Numbered from the stretch's first letter, positions 17,912-26,443 are shown. The stretch is 64,000 bases of DNA from Sandaracinus sp964481145 (GCA_964481145.1 CAYZTA010000005.1:116617-180616), one strand, 5' to 3'. A program made the numbers and translations. Notes: generated from the sequence alone by a model not told the origin.

Positions 17912-18393
17912 GGCGTGGCTCCGCATCGGGACATCGGGGTGCCCGTCACGGGCATGCCACGTACAGCGTCATAAGCGTTCGTGGGCTGCAATTCGATGCG
18001 CACATCGGGAGCATCGACGTAGATCTCGCCCACACGACAGCCCTGCAATATCACCTCGTTCGAGGCGCTTCGCATTTCGGCCAAATACGCGTGCGGTCCT
18101 TCGCCAATGCCTGGCACATCGGCGCTTTGCAGAAACGAGCACACGCTTGCGAGCTCCGAGTCGAATGCCAGCTGCGCGCGCGAGGGGAAGTTTGCTGTCG
18201 AAACGCCATCGAGCAGTTCGGGACAAATCCCCAAATCACTTTGCATCAATCGAAATACACGCAGGCGACCTTGTTCGCTGTGCATGAACGCGGCGGTCGT
18301 GGGGAAGTTCATGTCGACCTTCACTTCGGAAGGAGCGCACGACGTCGCAAAGAGCGCGAAAAACAAGAAAACCCGGTGCATTTTCATATTCAT
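17908..18393 (-). CDS. Lipoprotein of unknown function (cluster gene 5)
   Basis: A 161-residue lipoprotein; the signal peptide is short and ends with the lipobox-like FATSC near residue 19. The mature domain contains several Cys residues (CPELL, SVCSFLQ, LQGCRVGE) and no recognised motif. Its start overlaps the end of the binding-protein gene as ATGA (18390-18393) and its own stop overlaps the next start in the same way. The in-line coupling implies equimolar expression with the binding protein and TPR protein. Confidence 0.75.
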   Translation of the reverse strand: MNMKMHRVFLFFALFATSCAPSEVKVDMNFPTTAAFMHSEQGRLRVFRLMQSDLGICPELLDGVSTANFPSRAQLAFDSELASVCSFLQSADVPGIGEGPHAYLAEMRSASNEVILQGCRVGEIYVDAPDVRIELQPTNAYDAVRGMPVTGTPMSRCGATP

Positions 18394-19646
18394 TCGAGGA
18401 CGCGCACCTGTGTGACAGTGCCCGTGTCTGCGCCCGTGGCGTCGAACCGCCAGAGCTCGTAGGGGCCATCGACGTTGCCATCGCCGTCGACGAAGACCGG
18501 TCCGCTCGCACCTTCGTAATTGATGGGTCGACCGCTGCGGACGAGTCGCAACCCTTCCGCGAGCTCACCTGCATTGACGATCGTGCCGCCTGGATCGTTG
18601 AGCGTCAGAACCGCATCGCGTATCGCGCTGCGATCCGTGGTGGTGCCGGCTTTGGCGATGGCGAGGAGCATCAATGCCGTGGCGTCGTAGAGGCTCGATG
18701 CAAACGCAATGGGATCGGTGCCAAACGTCGATCGGTAATTGGAGGCAAAGCGGTTATAGGGGGGAGAGGGCACGCTCGTGAATGGCGCTGTTCCAAGAAA
18801 CCCATCGATGAGATTGGCGTTTCCCACTTCTCCAAGAAGGCCGGTGCGAAGGCCATCGGTTCCAAACCATTGGACCGCAGGGGGTGAGGAGAGCGCGTAC
18901 CAGTTGCGGATGATCAGGCCGGCGGATTGGGGGTAGGCGATGAACGCGATGCAGTCGGGTGTGGCAGCCGCCACGGCGGTGACTTCGGCCGTGTAGTTGG
19001 TGCTGGGCGTGCGATATGGCTGTTCGATGGGGACCGAGACATCTCCGTACTGGTCGAATCGAGTCCGCATGCCGTCGCGGAATGGACCCCCATAATCACC
19101 GTCGTCGACATAAAGAATCGCGACACGCCGGCAGCCGTGCTCGTACATCGCACCCGCAAGCACAGGCGCCTGTCTCGCATCCGAAGGAACTGTACGGAAG
19201 AAAAACCAATCCTCTGCGAGATCGCGATTGATGTCCGTCAAGGCAATGGACGTGGAGACTCCGCTCGCGAGCAAGACCTGCGCTGGGAGCGTGACCTCTT
19301 GATACACACGCTTCGTTGCTGACGAAGAGGAGTCCCCGATGATCCCAACGACCCCCGCTTCGACCAAACGTGTGGCTGCGGCCACGCCCACGTTGGGATC
19401 GCTTTCACCATTTTCGATCAGGAGCTCGACCGAGCGACCGGGCAGCACACCGCCTGCGGCATTGACTTCACGTACCGCGAGGCGCACGGCGTCTCGCCAA
19501 CCGGGTCCCACGGCTCCGAGATCGCCAGCAAGCGGCGCGATCATCCCGATTCGGACGGGGGCGGTCTCGTCCTCTGGCAATGTTCGTGCGGGTGCGCATG
19601 CCACCCACGCGATGCACGAGAAAAGGAGCGAAAATCGAGTCTTCAT
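18390..19646 (-). CDS. Leu/Ile/Val-type substrate-binding lipoprotein (cluster gene 4)
   Basis: A 418-residue periplasmic-binding-protein type 1 (LivJ/amide-binding) protein. After a lipoprotein signal (CIAWVACA) the family block starts at VRIGMIAPLAGDLGAVGPGWRDAV and continues through GVVGIIGDSSSSATKRV, CRRVAILYVDD and FASNYRSTFGTDP. Such domains bind amino acids, amides or urea. No permease or ABC ATPase genes are present nearby, so this protein more likely serves as a ligand sensor for the coupled kinase than as part of a transporter. Its ATG overlaps the kinase stop as ATGA (19643-19646). Confidence 0.88.
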   Translation of the reverse strand: MKTRFSLLFSCIAWVACAPARTLPEDETAPVRIGMIAPLAGDLGAVGPGWRDAVRLAVREVNAAGGVLPGRSVELLIENGESDPNVGVAAATRLVEAGVVGIIGDSSSSATKRVYQEVTLPAQVLLASGVSTSIALTDINRDLAEDWFFFRTVPSDARQAPVLAGAMYEHGCRRVAILYVDDGDYGGPFRDGMRTRFDQYGDVSVPIEQPYRTPSTNYTAEVTAVAAATPDCIAFIAYPQSAGLIIRNWYALSSPPAVQWFGTDGLRTGLLGEVGNANLIDGFLGTAPFTSVPSPPYNRFASNYRSTFGTDPIAFASSLYDATALMLLAIAKAGTTTDRSAIRDAVLTLNDPGGTIVNAGELAEGLRLVRSGRPINYEGASGPVFVDGDGNVDGPYELWRFDATGADTGTVTQVRVLE

Positions 19647-21394
19647 CTGAGCCCCAAGCGACGCGTCGTGATCTCCGCGGGGCGGATTTCGACCTCATAT
19701 TGCTCGGAAATTCCCTCTTCTTCATTCACGAGACGCAACACGTGATGCCCCACCGGCAGGCGTACCCGCACGAGCGGCGTCGTCCCGAGATCACGTCCAC
19801 CGAGCGATACTTGAGTCCAAGGAGACGTGACGAGAGATAGAAATCCCGACGTTTGTTCACCCGCGTGCGGTTCCATCGCGGCGGCTTGTGCCGCAGCGGA
19901 TGCGCGCTCCCTTCGGGTCGAGCGGGCTCGCGTGCTGGGAGTCTCATGCGAGGCGACCGGTTCGGCTGTGGGTGCTTCGATGACGACGGGCTCCATCGCG
20001 GGAGCGGGTTCTTCTGCCACGGCCACCGTCGTCAACGATCTTTCGATTTCAGGCACTTGGACCACAGAAGGCCCACCCTGTGGAGTTTCGGCCTGGGCGG
20101 TTTCGACCTGGGCGGTTTCGAGAGGTGCCGTGGCGTGCGACCCCGAGCGCCATGAGAAATACCCAGCGATTCCAATGAACGCCACGAGCAGAGCGACGAT
20201 CCACAGTCGCTTTGCCGGGGTGGGGGTCGTTGCGGCATGCGGCCGAACAACATCCGGGGGAGGCGTGAGGGATGGAATCTCACCCGTGACTTTGCGGGCG
20301 CTCGACGGGGTCATGTGAGCGAACGGATCGAGGGCGCCACCTGGATCGGCTGTTGGCTCGAGAGAAGCGAGACAAGCCTGCAGTCGTTCTTTTTGTAGCG
20401 CTTGCACTTCATCGAAGCGCCCCTGCATCAACATCACGATGTCGCGTCTCGTGGGCGGCTTCGGATGCGTTCCAAGCCAATGCTCGAGCTCCGAACGAAA
20501 TTCGTTCGCGCTTTGAAAGCGCTGTTCCACTGGACGCATCAAGCTGCGCATCACGATCGCATCGAGCTCTGGCGGAATGGTAGGGTTGTACGCGCTCGGC
20601 GGTTGGATGACACCATGCAACGTCTCTTGGAGGGTGGTGAACTCATTGGTGCTCTTGAAGAGCCGTCGTGAGGTCAAGCATTCCCAAAGCACGACGCCCA
20701 TGCTCCACAAGTCGGCACGCTGATCGACCGTTTGCGCCAAGGCCTGCTCGGGCGCGATGTAGGCGTATTTCCCTTTGATGACGCCAATGCGCGTCTCCAC
20801 CAGATTCGTTTCGGCTTTGGCGATGCCGAAATCGAGCAGTTTGACCACCCCTGCGTAGGTGATGAACAAGTTCTGTGGGCTGATGTCGCGATGCACCACG
20901 CCGAGCGGCTTGCCATCGAATCCTGTGAGATCATGGGCATATGCGAGTGCATCGAGCGCATCGGCGATGATGCGTGCCACGATTTCAGGCGGCAACAGCA
21001 CGTCACGTTGAGCGCTCGATCGCAAAAGCCGTTCGAGTCCTTGCCCATCGAGATATTCCATCGAGAGGAAATGTTTCCCGTCGATCTCGCCGAGCTCGAG
21101 GGTCTGCACGCAGTTGGGATGGTCCAACTGCGCTGCGAGCCGCGCTTCGTCGAGGAACATATCGATGAAACCGCTCTCGGCTTCCAAGCGTGCATGGAGC
21201 CGCTTGATGACGGTGAGCTTCCGAAAGCCGCGGAGTCCGTCGACCACAGCCAGAAGAACCTCGGCCATACCCCCGTGCCCGAGCTTCCCGATCAGCGTGT
21301 ATTTGCCGAAGCGGGTCGGAGGGATCGGCTGGAGCATGTACGCCCTGGTCTCCTCGCCGCTGATCGAGAGCGCATGGGGGCTCGGACGGGTCAT
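19643..21394 (-). CDS. Membrane-anchored Ser/Thr protein kinase with PEGA domain (cluster gene 3)
   Basis: A 583-residue eukaryotic-like kinase. The catalytic domain has the glycine loop GKLGHGG (36-42), Lys64, HRDISPQN (148-155), DFG (168-170) and APE, so it should be active. Residues 330-395 form a linker, a membrane segment lies at about 399-415, and a Pro/Glu/Ala-rich extracytoplasmic region ends in a PEGA-like beta domain at about 517-560 (TQVSLGGRDLGTTPLVRVRLPVG). The layout, with kinase inside and PEGA outside, is common in myxobacteria. It lies 81 bases downstream of the FHA-AAA+ gene and is translationally coupled to the binding-protein gene. The FHA domain upstream is a natural reader of its phosphothreonine products. 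Confidence 0.92.
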   Translation of the reverse strand: MTRPSPHALSISGEETRAYMLQPIPPTRFGKYTLIGKLGHGGMAEVLLAVVDGLRGFRKLTVIKRLHARLEAESGFIDMFLDEARLAAQLDHPNCVQTLELGEIDGKHFLSMEYLDGQGLERLLRSSAQRDVLLPPEIVARIIADALDALAYAHDLTGFDGKPLGVVHRDISPQNLFITYAGVVKLLDFGIAKAETNLVETRIGVIKGKYAYIAPEQALAQTVDQRADLWSMGVVLWECLTSRRLFKSTNEFTTLQETLHGVIQPPSAYNPTIPPELDAIVMRSLMRPVEQRFQSANEFRSELEHWLGTHPKPPTRRDIVMLMQGRFDEVQALQKERLQACLASLEPTADPGGALDPFAHMTPSSARKVTGEIPSLTPPPDVVRPHAATTPTPAKRLWIVALLVAFIGIAGYFSWRSGSHATAPLETAQVETAQAETPQGGPSVVQVPEIERSLTTVAVAEEPAPAMEPVVIEAPTAEPVASHETPSTRARSTRRERASAAAQAAAMEPHAGEQTSGFLSLVTSPWTQVSLGGRDLGTTPLVRVRLPVGHHVLRLVNEEEGISEQYEVEIRPAEITTRRLGLR

Positions 21395-21475
21395 GTCGTT
21401 TCGACCGATGAGTCTCGGATCCTCTGGGGTAGAGTGTCAAACACAGCAGCGCTGAGAAACGCACTCCAGCGCACT

Positions 21476-22552
21476 TTATCTCTCGGTCGACAATTCGACG
21501 GTGTCGACTTTGGGGCTGGTTCGCGCAAGGCGGCCGATGTGTTCGAGCAGATGGAGCAATTCGCGAACATTGCCCGGCCAGTCGTGCGCTTGGAACAGGG
21601 CGAGCATTTCCTTGTGGGTGGCTCGTGATGTTTTGAGCCGATCGATGAGGAGTGGAATGTCTTCGCGCCGTTCGCGGAGCGGAGGCAGCTCGATCGGCAC
21701 GGTGGCCAGGCGAAAATAGAGCTCCTCATAAAACTTGCCGCGTTCGACCTCCATTTCGAGGTTTCGTGTGCTCGCGGCGATCACGCGAATGTTGACTCGA
21801 ATCTCCCGATGTCCACCCACACGACGAAAGGATCGTTGCTCGAGAGCCCGGAGTAGTTTGGGCTGAATGTGGAGCGGGAGTTCGCCGATTCGATCGAGGA
21901 AGAGCGTCCCGCCATGGGCGCGCTCGAACGCGCCTTGCTTGACCTCATTCGCGTCCGTCGATTCTTCTCCCTGACCGAAGAGCTCGCTTTCGATGAGCGT
22001 GGAGGCGACAGCCCCGCAATCGACCACCACGAACGGTTCACTCTTGCGTGGCGAGCTCTCATGAATCGCGCGGGCCAAAGCGCTCTTGCCAGTTCCGGCC
22101 TCTCCGCTGAGGAGGACGGTCGCATCGGTGGGTCCAAGCCGCTCGAGCAATCCGAAGATCTGACGCATGCCGACCGAAGTCCCGACGACATCACCGAAAT
22201 GATCGTTCTCACTCGGCACGAGCTCGATGCGTTCATTCCATGGGCGTACTTCGAGCTCGACCTTGCCGATGGTGATCAGGGATTCGGGTTTGAGCCAAAT
22301 CTCTCGAACGCCAGCTCCATCGAGCCAGGTGCCGTTGGTCGACGCGAGATCGCGGAGTAAATAACCTTTTCGTTCACGTGCGATTTCGCAGTGCGCTCGA
22401 GACACGGTGTCATCGTCGAGCACCAGATCGTTTTCTGGGCTTTTGCCGATTCGAAACACATCCCCTTCGATCATTCGGCTTTGACCCTGATGAGGTCCGC
22501 TCCGGATCACGAGTGAGCATCGAGCGAGGTCCAAAAACCGAGTGTTCATCAT
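21476..22552 (-). CDS. FHA-AAA+ protein, degenerate sigma-54-activator-like (cluster gene 2)
   Basis: A 358-residue protein with an N-terminal FHA phosphothreonine-binding domain (RIGKSPEND at 34-42, SRAH at 51-54, STNGTW at 71-76) joined to a sigma-54-activator AAA+ domain. Walker A (GEAGTGKS, 150-157) is intact and WPGNVREL is present near 325. However, the loop that should read GAFTGA is replaced by unrelated residues (about 184-191), and the Walker B Glu is Arg (LFLDRIGEL, Arg211). The chain stops at ELSTER with no Fis-type DNA-binding domain. It is therefore unlikely to activate sigma-54 polymerase in the usual way. Its ATG overlaps the preceding gene's stop as ATGA. It more likely acts as a phospho-dependent nucleotide switch; that is inference. 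Confidence 0.85.
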   Translation of the reverse strand: MMNTRFLDLARCSLVIRSGPHQGQSRMIEGDVFRIGKSPENDLVLDDDTVSRAHCEIARERKGYLLRDLASTNGTWLDGAGVREIWLKPESLITIGKVELEVRPWNERIELVPSENDHFGDVVGTSVGMRQIFGLLERLGPTDATVLLSGEAGTGKSALARAIHESSPRKSEPFVVVDCGAVASTLIESELFGQGEESTDANEVKQGAFERAHGGTLFLDRIGELPLHIQPKLLRALEQRSFRRVGGHREIRVNIRVIAASTRNLEMEVERGKFYEELYFRLATVPIELPPLRERREDIPLLIDRLKTSRATHKEMLALFQAHDWPGNVRELLHLLEHIGRLARTSPKVDTVELSTER

Positions 22553-22947
22553 GTCCCCTCCCGGAGATGCACGTAGAGGCGCCCCTCCGCTGGTGCATCG
22601 AAGGTACCGTGTCGTGACTCTGTGGCGCCATCCTCACGAATGAGATCCACGGAGACGACATAGCGGCCAGGAGCGAGCTCGACCTGATGGTGCACAGCGT
22701 CTGGAGCACCCGTCGGGTAACGAAGCGATACGTGATGGACGAGCTCGTCCGATTCGAGATACGCGACATCGACCTGCATCACATGCTCATGCCCCTCTCC
22801 GAGGGGCAGCTCGATATCGAGCTCGCGAGGGGCGTGGGTCGTCCAGTCGTGAAGAGCCATGAACGCCAAAAGAATGACGAGAGGCGGAACCCATCGTCGC
22901 CGATGGGTGTGCATCCATTGCCACATGTGGATGAGTCGCTCGCGCAC
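22549..22947 (-). CDS. Small single-pass membrane protein with beta domain (cluster gene 1)
   Basis: A protein of about 132 residues with an N-terminal membrane segment (WVPPLVILLAFMALHDW) and a beta-rich exported domain (ELDIELPLGEGHEHVMQVDVAY, then PGRYVVSVDLI) that looks like a small Ig or carboxypeptidase-regulatory fold. The GTG at 22947 is chosen because the minus-strand TGCTATGTT box ends eight bases before it, and the longer frame runs into the divergent permease gene. An ATG at 22926 is the alternative. It is the first gene of the kinase cluster and its stop overlaps the next start. Confidence 0.6.
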   Translation of the reverse strand: MRERLIHMWQWMHTHRRRWVPPLVILLAFMALHDWTTHAPRELDIELPLGEGHEHVMQVDVAYLESDELVHHVSLRYPTGAPDAVHHQVELAPGRYVVSVDLIREDGATESRHGTFDAPAEGRLYVHLREGT

Positions 22948-22955
22948 GGCCCGAA

Positions 22956-22964
22956 AACATAGCA
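22956..22964 (-). promoter_or_regulatory. Extended -10-like box (TGCTATGTT) of the signalling cluster
   Basis: On the minus strand TGCTATGTT ends eight bases before the GTG at 22947, giving a leaderless start for the six-gene cluster. No convincing -35 box is seen. It lies in the 118-base divergent region shared with the amino-acid permease. Confidence 0.4.
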
Positions 22965-23065
22965 CGAACCATGATTTGGGGCGCGCCTCGCCGATGAAAG
23001 AGTGGCGAGGATCCCTCGACAAAACTAAGCTCGGCCCTTTCTGGCGAATAGCAGGGGAATAGCGC

Positions 23066-24673
23066 ATGAGTCTCTTCGCGAAAAAGGACCTCGAGACCGT
23101 CATTCGAGAGGCCCACGATCCGAACCTCGCCGAAGGGCATGGAGGTCTCAAGCGAACGCTCTCCGCATTCAATCTGACGATGCTCGGCATCGGCGCGATC
23201 ATCGGGGCAGGCATCTTCTCTCTGACCGGTGCAGCCGCGGCCCACTATGCGGGCCCTGGCATCGCGTACTCGTTCATGATCGGCGGTTTGCTCTGCGCGT
23301 TCGCGGGTCTTTGCTATGCCGAGCTCGCCGCGATGATTCCGGTGGCGGGGTCGGCGTATGCCTACGCGTATTCGACCATGGGCGAGCTCGTCGCGTGGAT
23401 CATCGGGTGGGATTTGATCCTCGAATATGCGTTCGGGGCCGTTGTCGTGTCGATCGCGTGGTCTGGCTATTTCGTGCAGCTCCTCGACTCGCTCGGGATC
23501 ATGCTGCCCGATGCGCTCCTCTTATTCACCAAAGGGCCCTTCGAAGAGGTCACGCTCCGTAGCGGTGAGGTGAGCAAAGGCTTTTGGAACGTGCCAGCGA
23601 CCTTCGTCTCGATCGGCTGCGCGTCGGTGCTCTTTCGAGGCATTCGCGAGAGCGCGTGGGTCAACAATCTCATCGTCATCGTGAAGACCACGATCGTGTG
23701 TGTCTTCGTGCTGCTCGGCATCACGCTCGTGACGGGAGAGAACCTCTTCGTGAATCCGGCGGCATCTGGCGCGGCTGCGCTCGTGCCGATGCCCGAAGCA
23801 CTTCCGGAAAGTAGCTGGTCTTTCCTCGATCGGTTCTTTCACTCGGCGTTCGACTACCACCCGACCCGTTATGGTTGGGGTTGGGGCGGCGTCTTGACCG
23901 GCGCGGGCGTGGTCTTCTTCGCATACATCGGCTTCGACGCGGTGAGCACGACGGCGCAAGAAGCGCGCAATCCGCAGCGCGATCTGCCGATCGGCATTTT
24001 GGCCTCGCTCGTCGTCTGCACGGTCCTTTATATCCTCGTCGCCATCACGCTCACGGGCGTCGTACACTACTCGGAGCTCAGTGTTCCGGCGCCGATCGCA
24101 GTGGGCATCGATCGCATCGTCGAGCTCCGCCACTGGAGCCCGGGGGCAGCGCATTCGTTCACGGCGCTCATCAAGTTTGGTGCGCTCGCCGGCCTGACGA
24201 GCGTGATCTTGGTGATGATGCTCGGCCAGACCCGTGTCTTCTATGCGATGGCGGGGGATGGTCTTTTGCCGTGGTTTCACGAGACGCATCCAAAATTCCA
24301 CACGCCGCACATCGCGACGACGGTGACGGGGATCTTCGTGGCGATCGCGGGTGGCTGTCTTCCGATGGCGCTCGTCGGAGAGCTCGTCTCGATCGGGACT
24401 TTGCTCGCGTTCGTGCTCGTTTGTCTCGGCGTGCCGATTCTACGTCGCACGAACCCGAACACAGTGCGTCCCTTCAAGGTCAGGGCGCCGTGGCTCGTGG
24501 GTTTGCTCGGCGCGGCCGCGTGTCTCTTCGTGATGATCGGTCTACCGCCCGACACCTGGCTCCGCCTCTTCATATGGCTCGCGATCGGCTTCGTGATCTA
24601 TTTCACTTACAGCCGACACCACAGCCATCTGCGCAAGAAGAACGCCGCGATACCAGTCCCGATCGCGAAATAA
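23066..24673 (+). CDS. APC-superfamily amino acid permease (CAT type)
   Basis: A 535-residue transporter of the cationic-amino-acid (CAT/YfnA) branch of the APC superfamily. The first membrane helix carries the typical GIGAIIGAGIF signature near residue 47, followed by PGIAYSFMIGGLLCAFAGLCYAE. About 12 to 14 hydrophobic segments are visible and the tail is short and basic. It should import amino acids by proton or sodium symport or exchange. The divergent neighbour is the kinase cluster with an amino-acid-type binding protein, which hints that the two sides may respond to the same ligand, although nothing proves it. Confidence 0.9.
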   Translation: MSLFAKKDLETVIREAHDPNLAEGHGGLKRTLSAFNLTMLGIGAIIGAGIFSLTGAAAAHYAGPGIAYSFMIGGLLCAFAGLCYAELAAMIPVAGSAYAYAYSTMGELVAWIIGWDLILEYAFGAVVVSIAWSGYFVQLLDSLGIMLPDALLLFTKGPFEEVTLRSGEVSKGFWNVPATFVSIGCASVLFRGIRESAWVNNLIVIVKTTIVCVFVLLGITLVTGENLFVNPAASGAAALVPMPEALPESSWSFLDRFFHSAFDYHPTRYGWGWGGVLTGAGVVFFAYIGFDAVSTTAQEARNPQRDLPIGILASLVVCTVLYILVAITLTGVVHYSELSVPAPIAVGIDRIVELRHWSPGAAHSFTALIKFGALAGLTSVILVMMLGQTRVFYAMAGDGLLPWFHETHPKFHTPHIATTVTGIFVAIAGGCLPMALVGELVSIGTLLAFVLVCLGVPILRRTNPNTVRPFKVRAPWLVGLLGAAACLFVMIGLPPDTWLRLFIWLAIGFVIYFTYSRHHSHLRKKNAAIPVPIAK

Positions 24674-24687
24674 ACATGGCGTGAAAA

Positions 24688-25410
24688 TCACGTGCGGACG
24701 AGGCCGCAGGCCTCTGCGACGTCATCCCGGTACGAGAGCCAGTGCTCGAGCGCTTCTTCCATGCTCGCGACCACACGTGTTCGAGCGCTCTTCTCCACGT
24801 GATGTTCCATCACGCGCCAAGCTGCGAGCCGATGATCACCTTCGACACTTCGATGTGCTTTGGTGAGCGCGAGCGATTCGAGCGGCAAGCCGTAATGCCG
24901 GACGAGCGGATGGTCTTCGAGAGGCGGTTCGGGGCGTGCTGGAGCGTTCGGATCGAAGAGCGCACGTTCGTACGGGGTGCCCTCGACGAAGATCGTCACG
25001 ATCGCCGTGGCGACCTCCCAGCCCTGGTTCGTCGTCGCATCGTCCAAGAATGCACGGTAACGAACGGCGTTCGGGAGAAGCGTGACGTGATCGAATCGCG
25101 CCCGATCGAACCCGAGGCCACATGGATACTCGAGGAAGAGCTCGGGGTGCGGCCGACCCGCATGGAGCCCTCCGGTCTCCTCCTCATAGAGATTCTCTGC
25201 GAGATCTCGACGCACTGCAGCAATCGGACATTGGACATACGCACGTCCCACCATGACCGGGAAATCGCGAACATAAACTTCCCATTCTTGTTCGAGGTGA
25301 ATGTGGAGACGGTCCCGGGCGACTTCACCTCGGGTGAACGCTGGCCAAGCCCAATGATTCTTGCGCTCCATCACACGAAGGAGCGCTTCGCGGAATTCGT
25401 CGGTTTGCAT
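24688..25410 (-). CDS. PqqC/TenA-like iron-containing redox enzyme
   Basis: A 240-residue all-helical protein of the haem-oxygenase-like fold (PqqC, TenA, CADD). Typical segments are RVMERKNHWAWPAFTRGEVAR, EWEVYVRDFPVMVGRAY, the metal-ligand-like NLYEEETG and GRPHPELF, and QGWEVATAIVTIFVEGT. Members are oxidases or oxygenases, several with a di-iron site. No other pyrroloquinoline-quinone or thiamine genes are nearby, so it is unlikely to be true PqqC. The ATG at 25410 is preferred; a frame open to 25461 adds 17 Gly/Arg-rich residues. It converges with the permease gene. Confidence 0.75.
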   Translation of the reverse strand: MQTDEFREALLRVMERKNHWAWPAFTRGEVARDRLHIHLEQEWEVYVRDFPVMVGRAYVQCPIAAVRRDLAENLYEEETGGLHAGRPHPELFLEYPCGLGFDRARFDHVTLLPNAVRYRAFLDDATTNQGWEVATAIVTIFVEGTPYERALFDPNAPARPEPPLEDHPLVRHYGLPLESLALTKAHRSVEGDHRLAAWRVMEHHVEKSARTRVVASMEEALEHWLSYRDDVAEACGLVRT

Positions 25411-25485
25411 GAGACGAGAGGGTAGGCCCCCGCGTCTCCCCCGCCCAATTCCGTGCGACATCCAATTCCGTGCGATGCTCGTTCC

Positions 25486-25956
25486 ATGCAGAAACAGGCT
25501 CTCGTGTGGGCTGCCTCGATCACTGTGGGTTTGACGGCGTGCCTCGGAGTGGAGACGTATCGCGAGCGATCTCCCGTGCGATCACTCGCGATACGCATGG
25601 TTGCGCGAGATGGGCAAGCAGGTGAGCCCTTGCCGCGGTTCAGCACGGACAGAGGTGAGATCGAAGTCACGAGGACCGTGGTGGTCGACGCGGATCACAT
25701 CCGTCATGTACGGCTTCTCGAAGCGGCCGATGGACAACGCATCCTCGTGCTGGATGTCGACGATGTGGGGCGGGCGCGCCTCTTTGAAGCGTCACGTTCG
25801 AACATCGGCGGTCGGATGGCGATCGTGGTTGAAGGCCGCGTGGTTGCCGCGCCCATCATTCGGGATCCGCTCATCGGAAACGAGGTCCTCGTATCGGTCG
25901 CTCCTGACGAGATCGACCGCACATTTGCGGTGATGGGCATCGAAGACCCATCCTGA
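25486..25956 (+). CDS. Lipoprotein with SecD P1-head-like domain
   Basis: A 156-residue lipoprotein (signal peptide with lipobox LTACL). The mature part has the pattern of the periplasmic P1 head subdomain of SecD: a DVDDVGRARLFEASR helix, then GGRMAIVVEGRVVAAPIIRDPLIGNEVLVS. In SecDF this domain binds the translocating chain. Here the membrane part is missing, so it is a stand-alone head. A 13-base sequence CAATTCCGTGCGA is repeated twice (from 25446 and 25463) in the leader. It converges with the XRE regulator gene. Confidence 0.7.
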   Translation: MQKQALVWAASITVGLTACLGVETYRERSPVRSLAIRMVARDGQAGEPLPRFSTDRGEIEVTRTVVVDADHIRHVRLLEAADGQRILVLDVDDVGRARLFEASRSNIGGRMAIVVEGRVVAAPIIRDPLIGNEVLVSVAPDEIDRTFAVMGIEDPS

Positions 25957-25962
25957 GAGGAT

Positions 25963-26439
25963 TCAATCGAGCTCGCCCTCGCCGTCTTTATTGGAGTTTT
26001 CGCTCGGCGGGGGATAGAGCGCGTCGCGCCGTTTGGGCGCTGGCCGCGTGGTATGGCCGGCGGCTTGATACTTCGCGAGCGCCTCGGCGATGTGCTGGAT
26101 CTCGGAGCGTTGTGCTGGGCCGAGGGCGTTGACCGCATCGAGCAGTGGACGCAGCTCCTCACTGCCGAGCGGTTCTTCGAACTCCAAAAGGTCGTTGGGT
26201 GTCGTACGTAGTACGCTCGAGAAGGTGACGAGCGTTGGCAAAGACGGCAAACACCGCCCGCGCTCGATCCGACTGACGAGCTCCGGTGACACACCGGCCA
26301 GTTCCGCGAGCGCACTCTGGGACAGGCCGAGAGCGTGTCTGCGCTCGCGAATCCGAATCGACACACGCTGAGCGATGGGATTCACGAGGGGCGTGTTGAT
26401 ACAAGGGAAGATGGATCGCGCCAAGGGATCCGGCGTCAT
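25963..26439 (-). CDS. XRE-family helix-turn-helix regulator
   Basis: A 158-residue regulator with one XRE domain: RIRERRHALGLSQSALAELAGVSPELVSRIERG, at about residues 28-60, is a textbook Cro/C1-type helix-turn-helix. The C-terminal part is a short helical region of unknown role, ending in a charged tail. The ATG at 26439 is favoured because a palindrome with an embedded TTAAAT -10-like element ends just before it, consistent with a leaderless, self-repressed transcript. A GTG at 26385 is the alternative. The divergent gene encodes a pseudouridine synthase. Confidence 0.8.
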   Translation of the reverse strand: MTPDPLARSIFPCINTPLVNPIAQRVSIRIRERRHALGLSQSALAELAGVSPELVSRIERGRCLPSLPTLVTFSSVLRTTPNDLLEFEEPLGSEELRPLLDAVNALGPAQRSEIQHIAEALAKYQAAGHTTRPAPKRRDALYPPPSENSNKDGEGELD

Positions 26440-26443
26440 GGGC

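Noticed and set aside
18390..19646. ABC importer operon
   Set aside because: The LivJ-type binding protein suggests one, but no permease or ATPase gene exists in the cluster.
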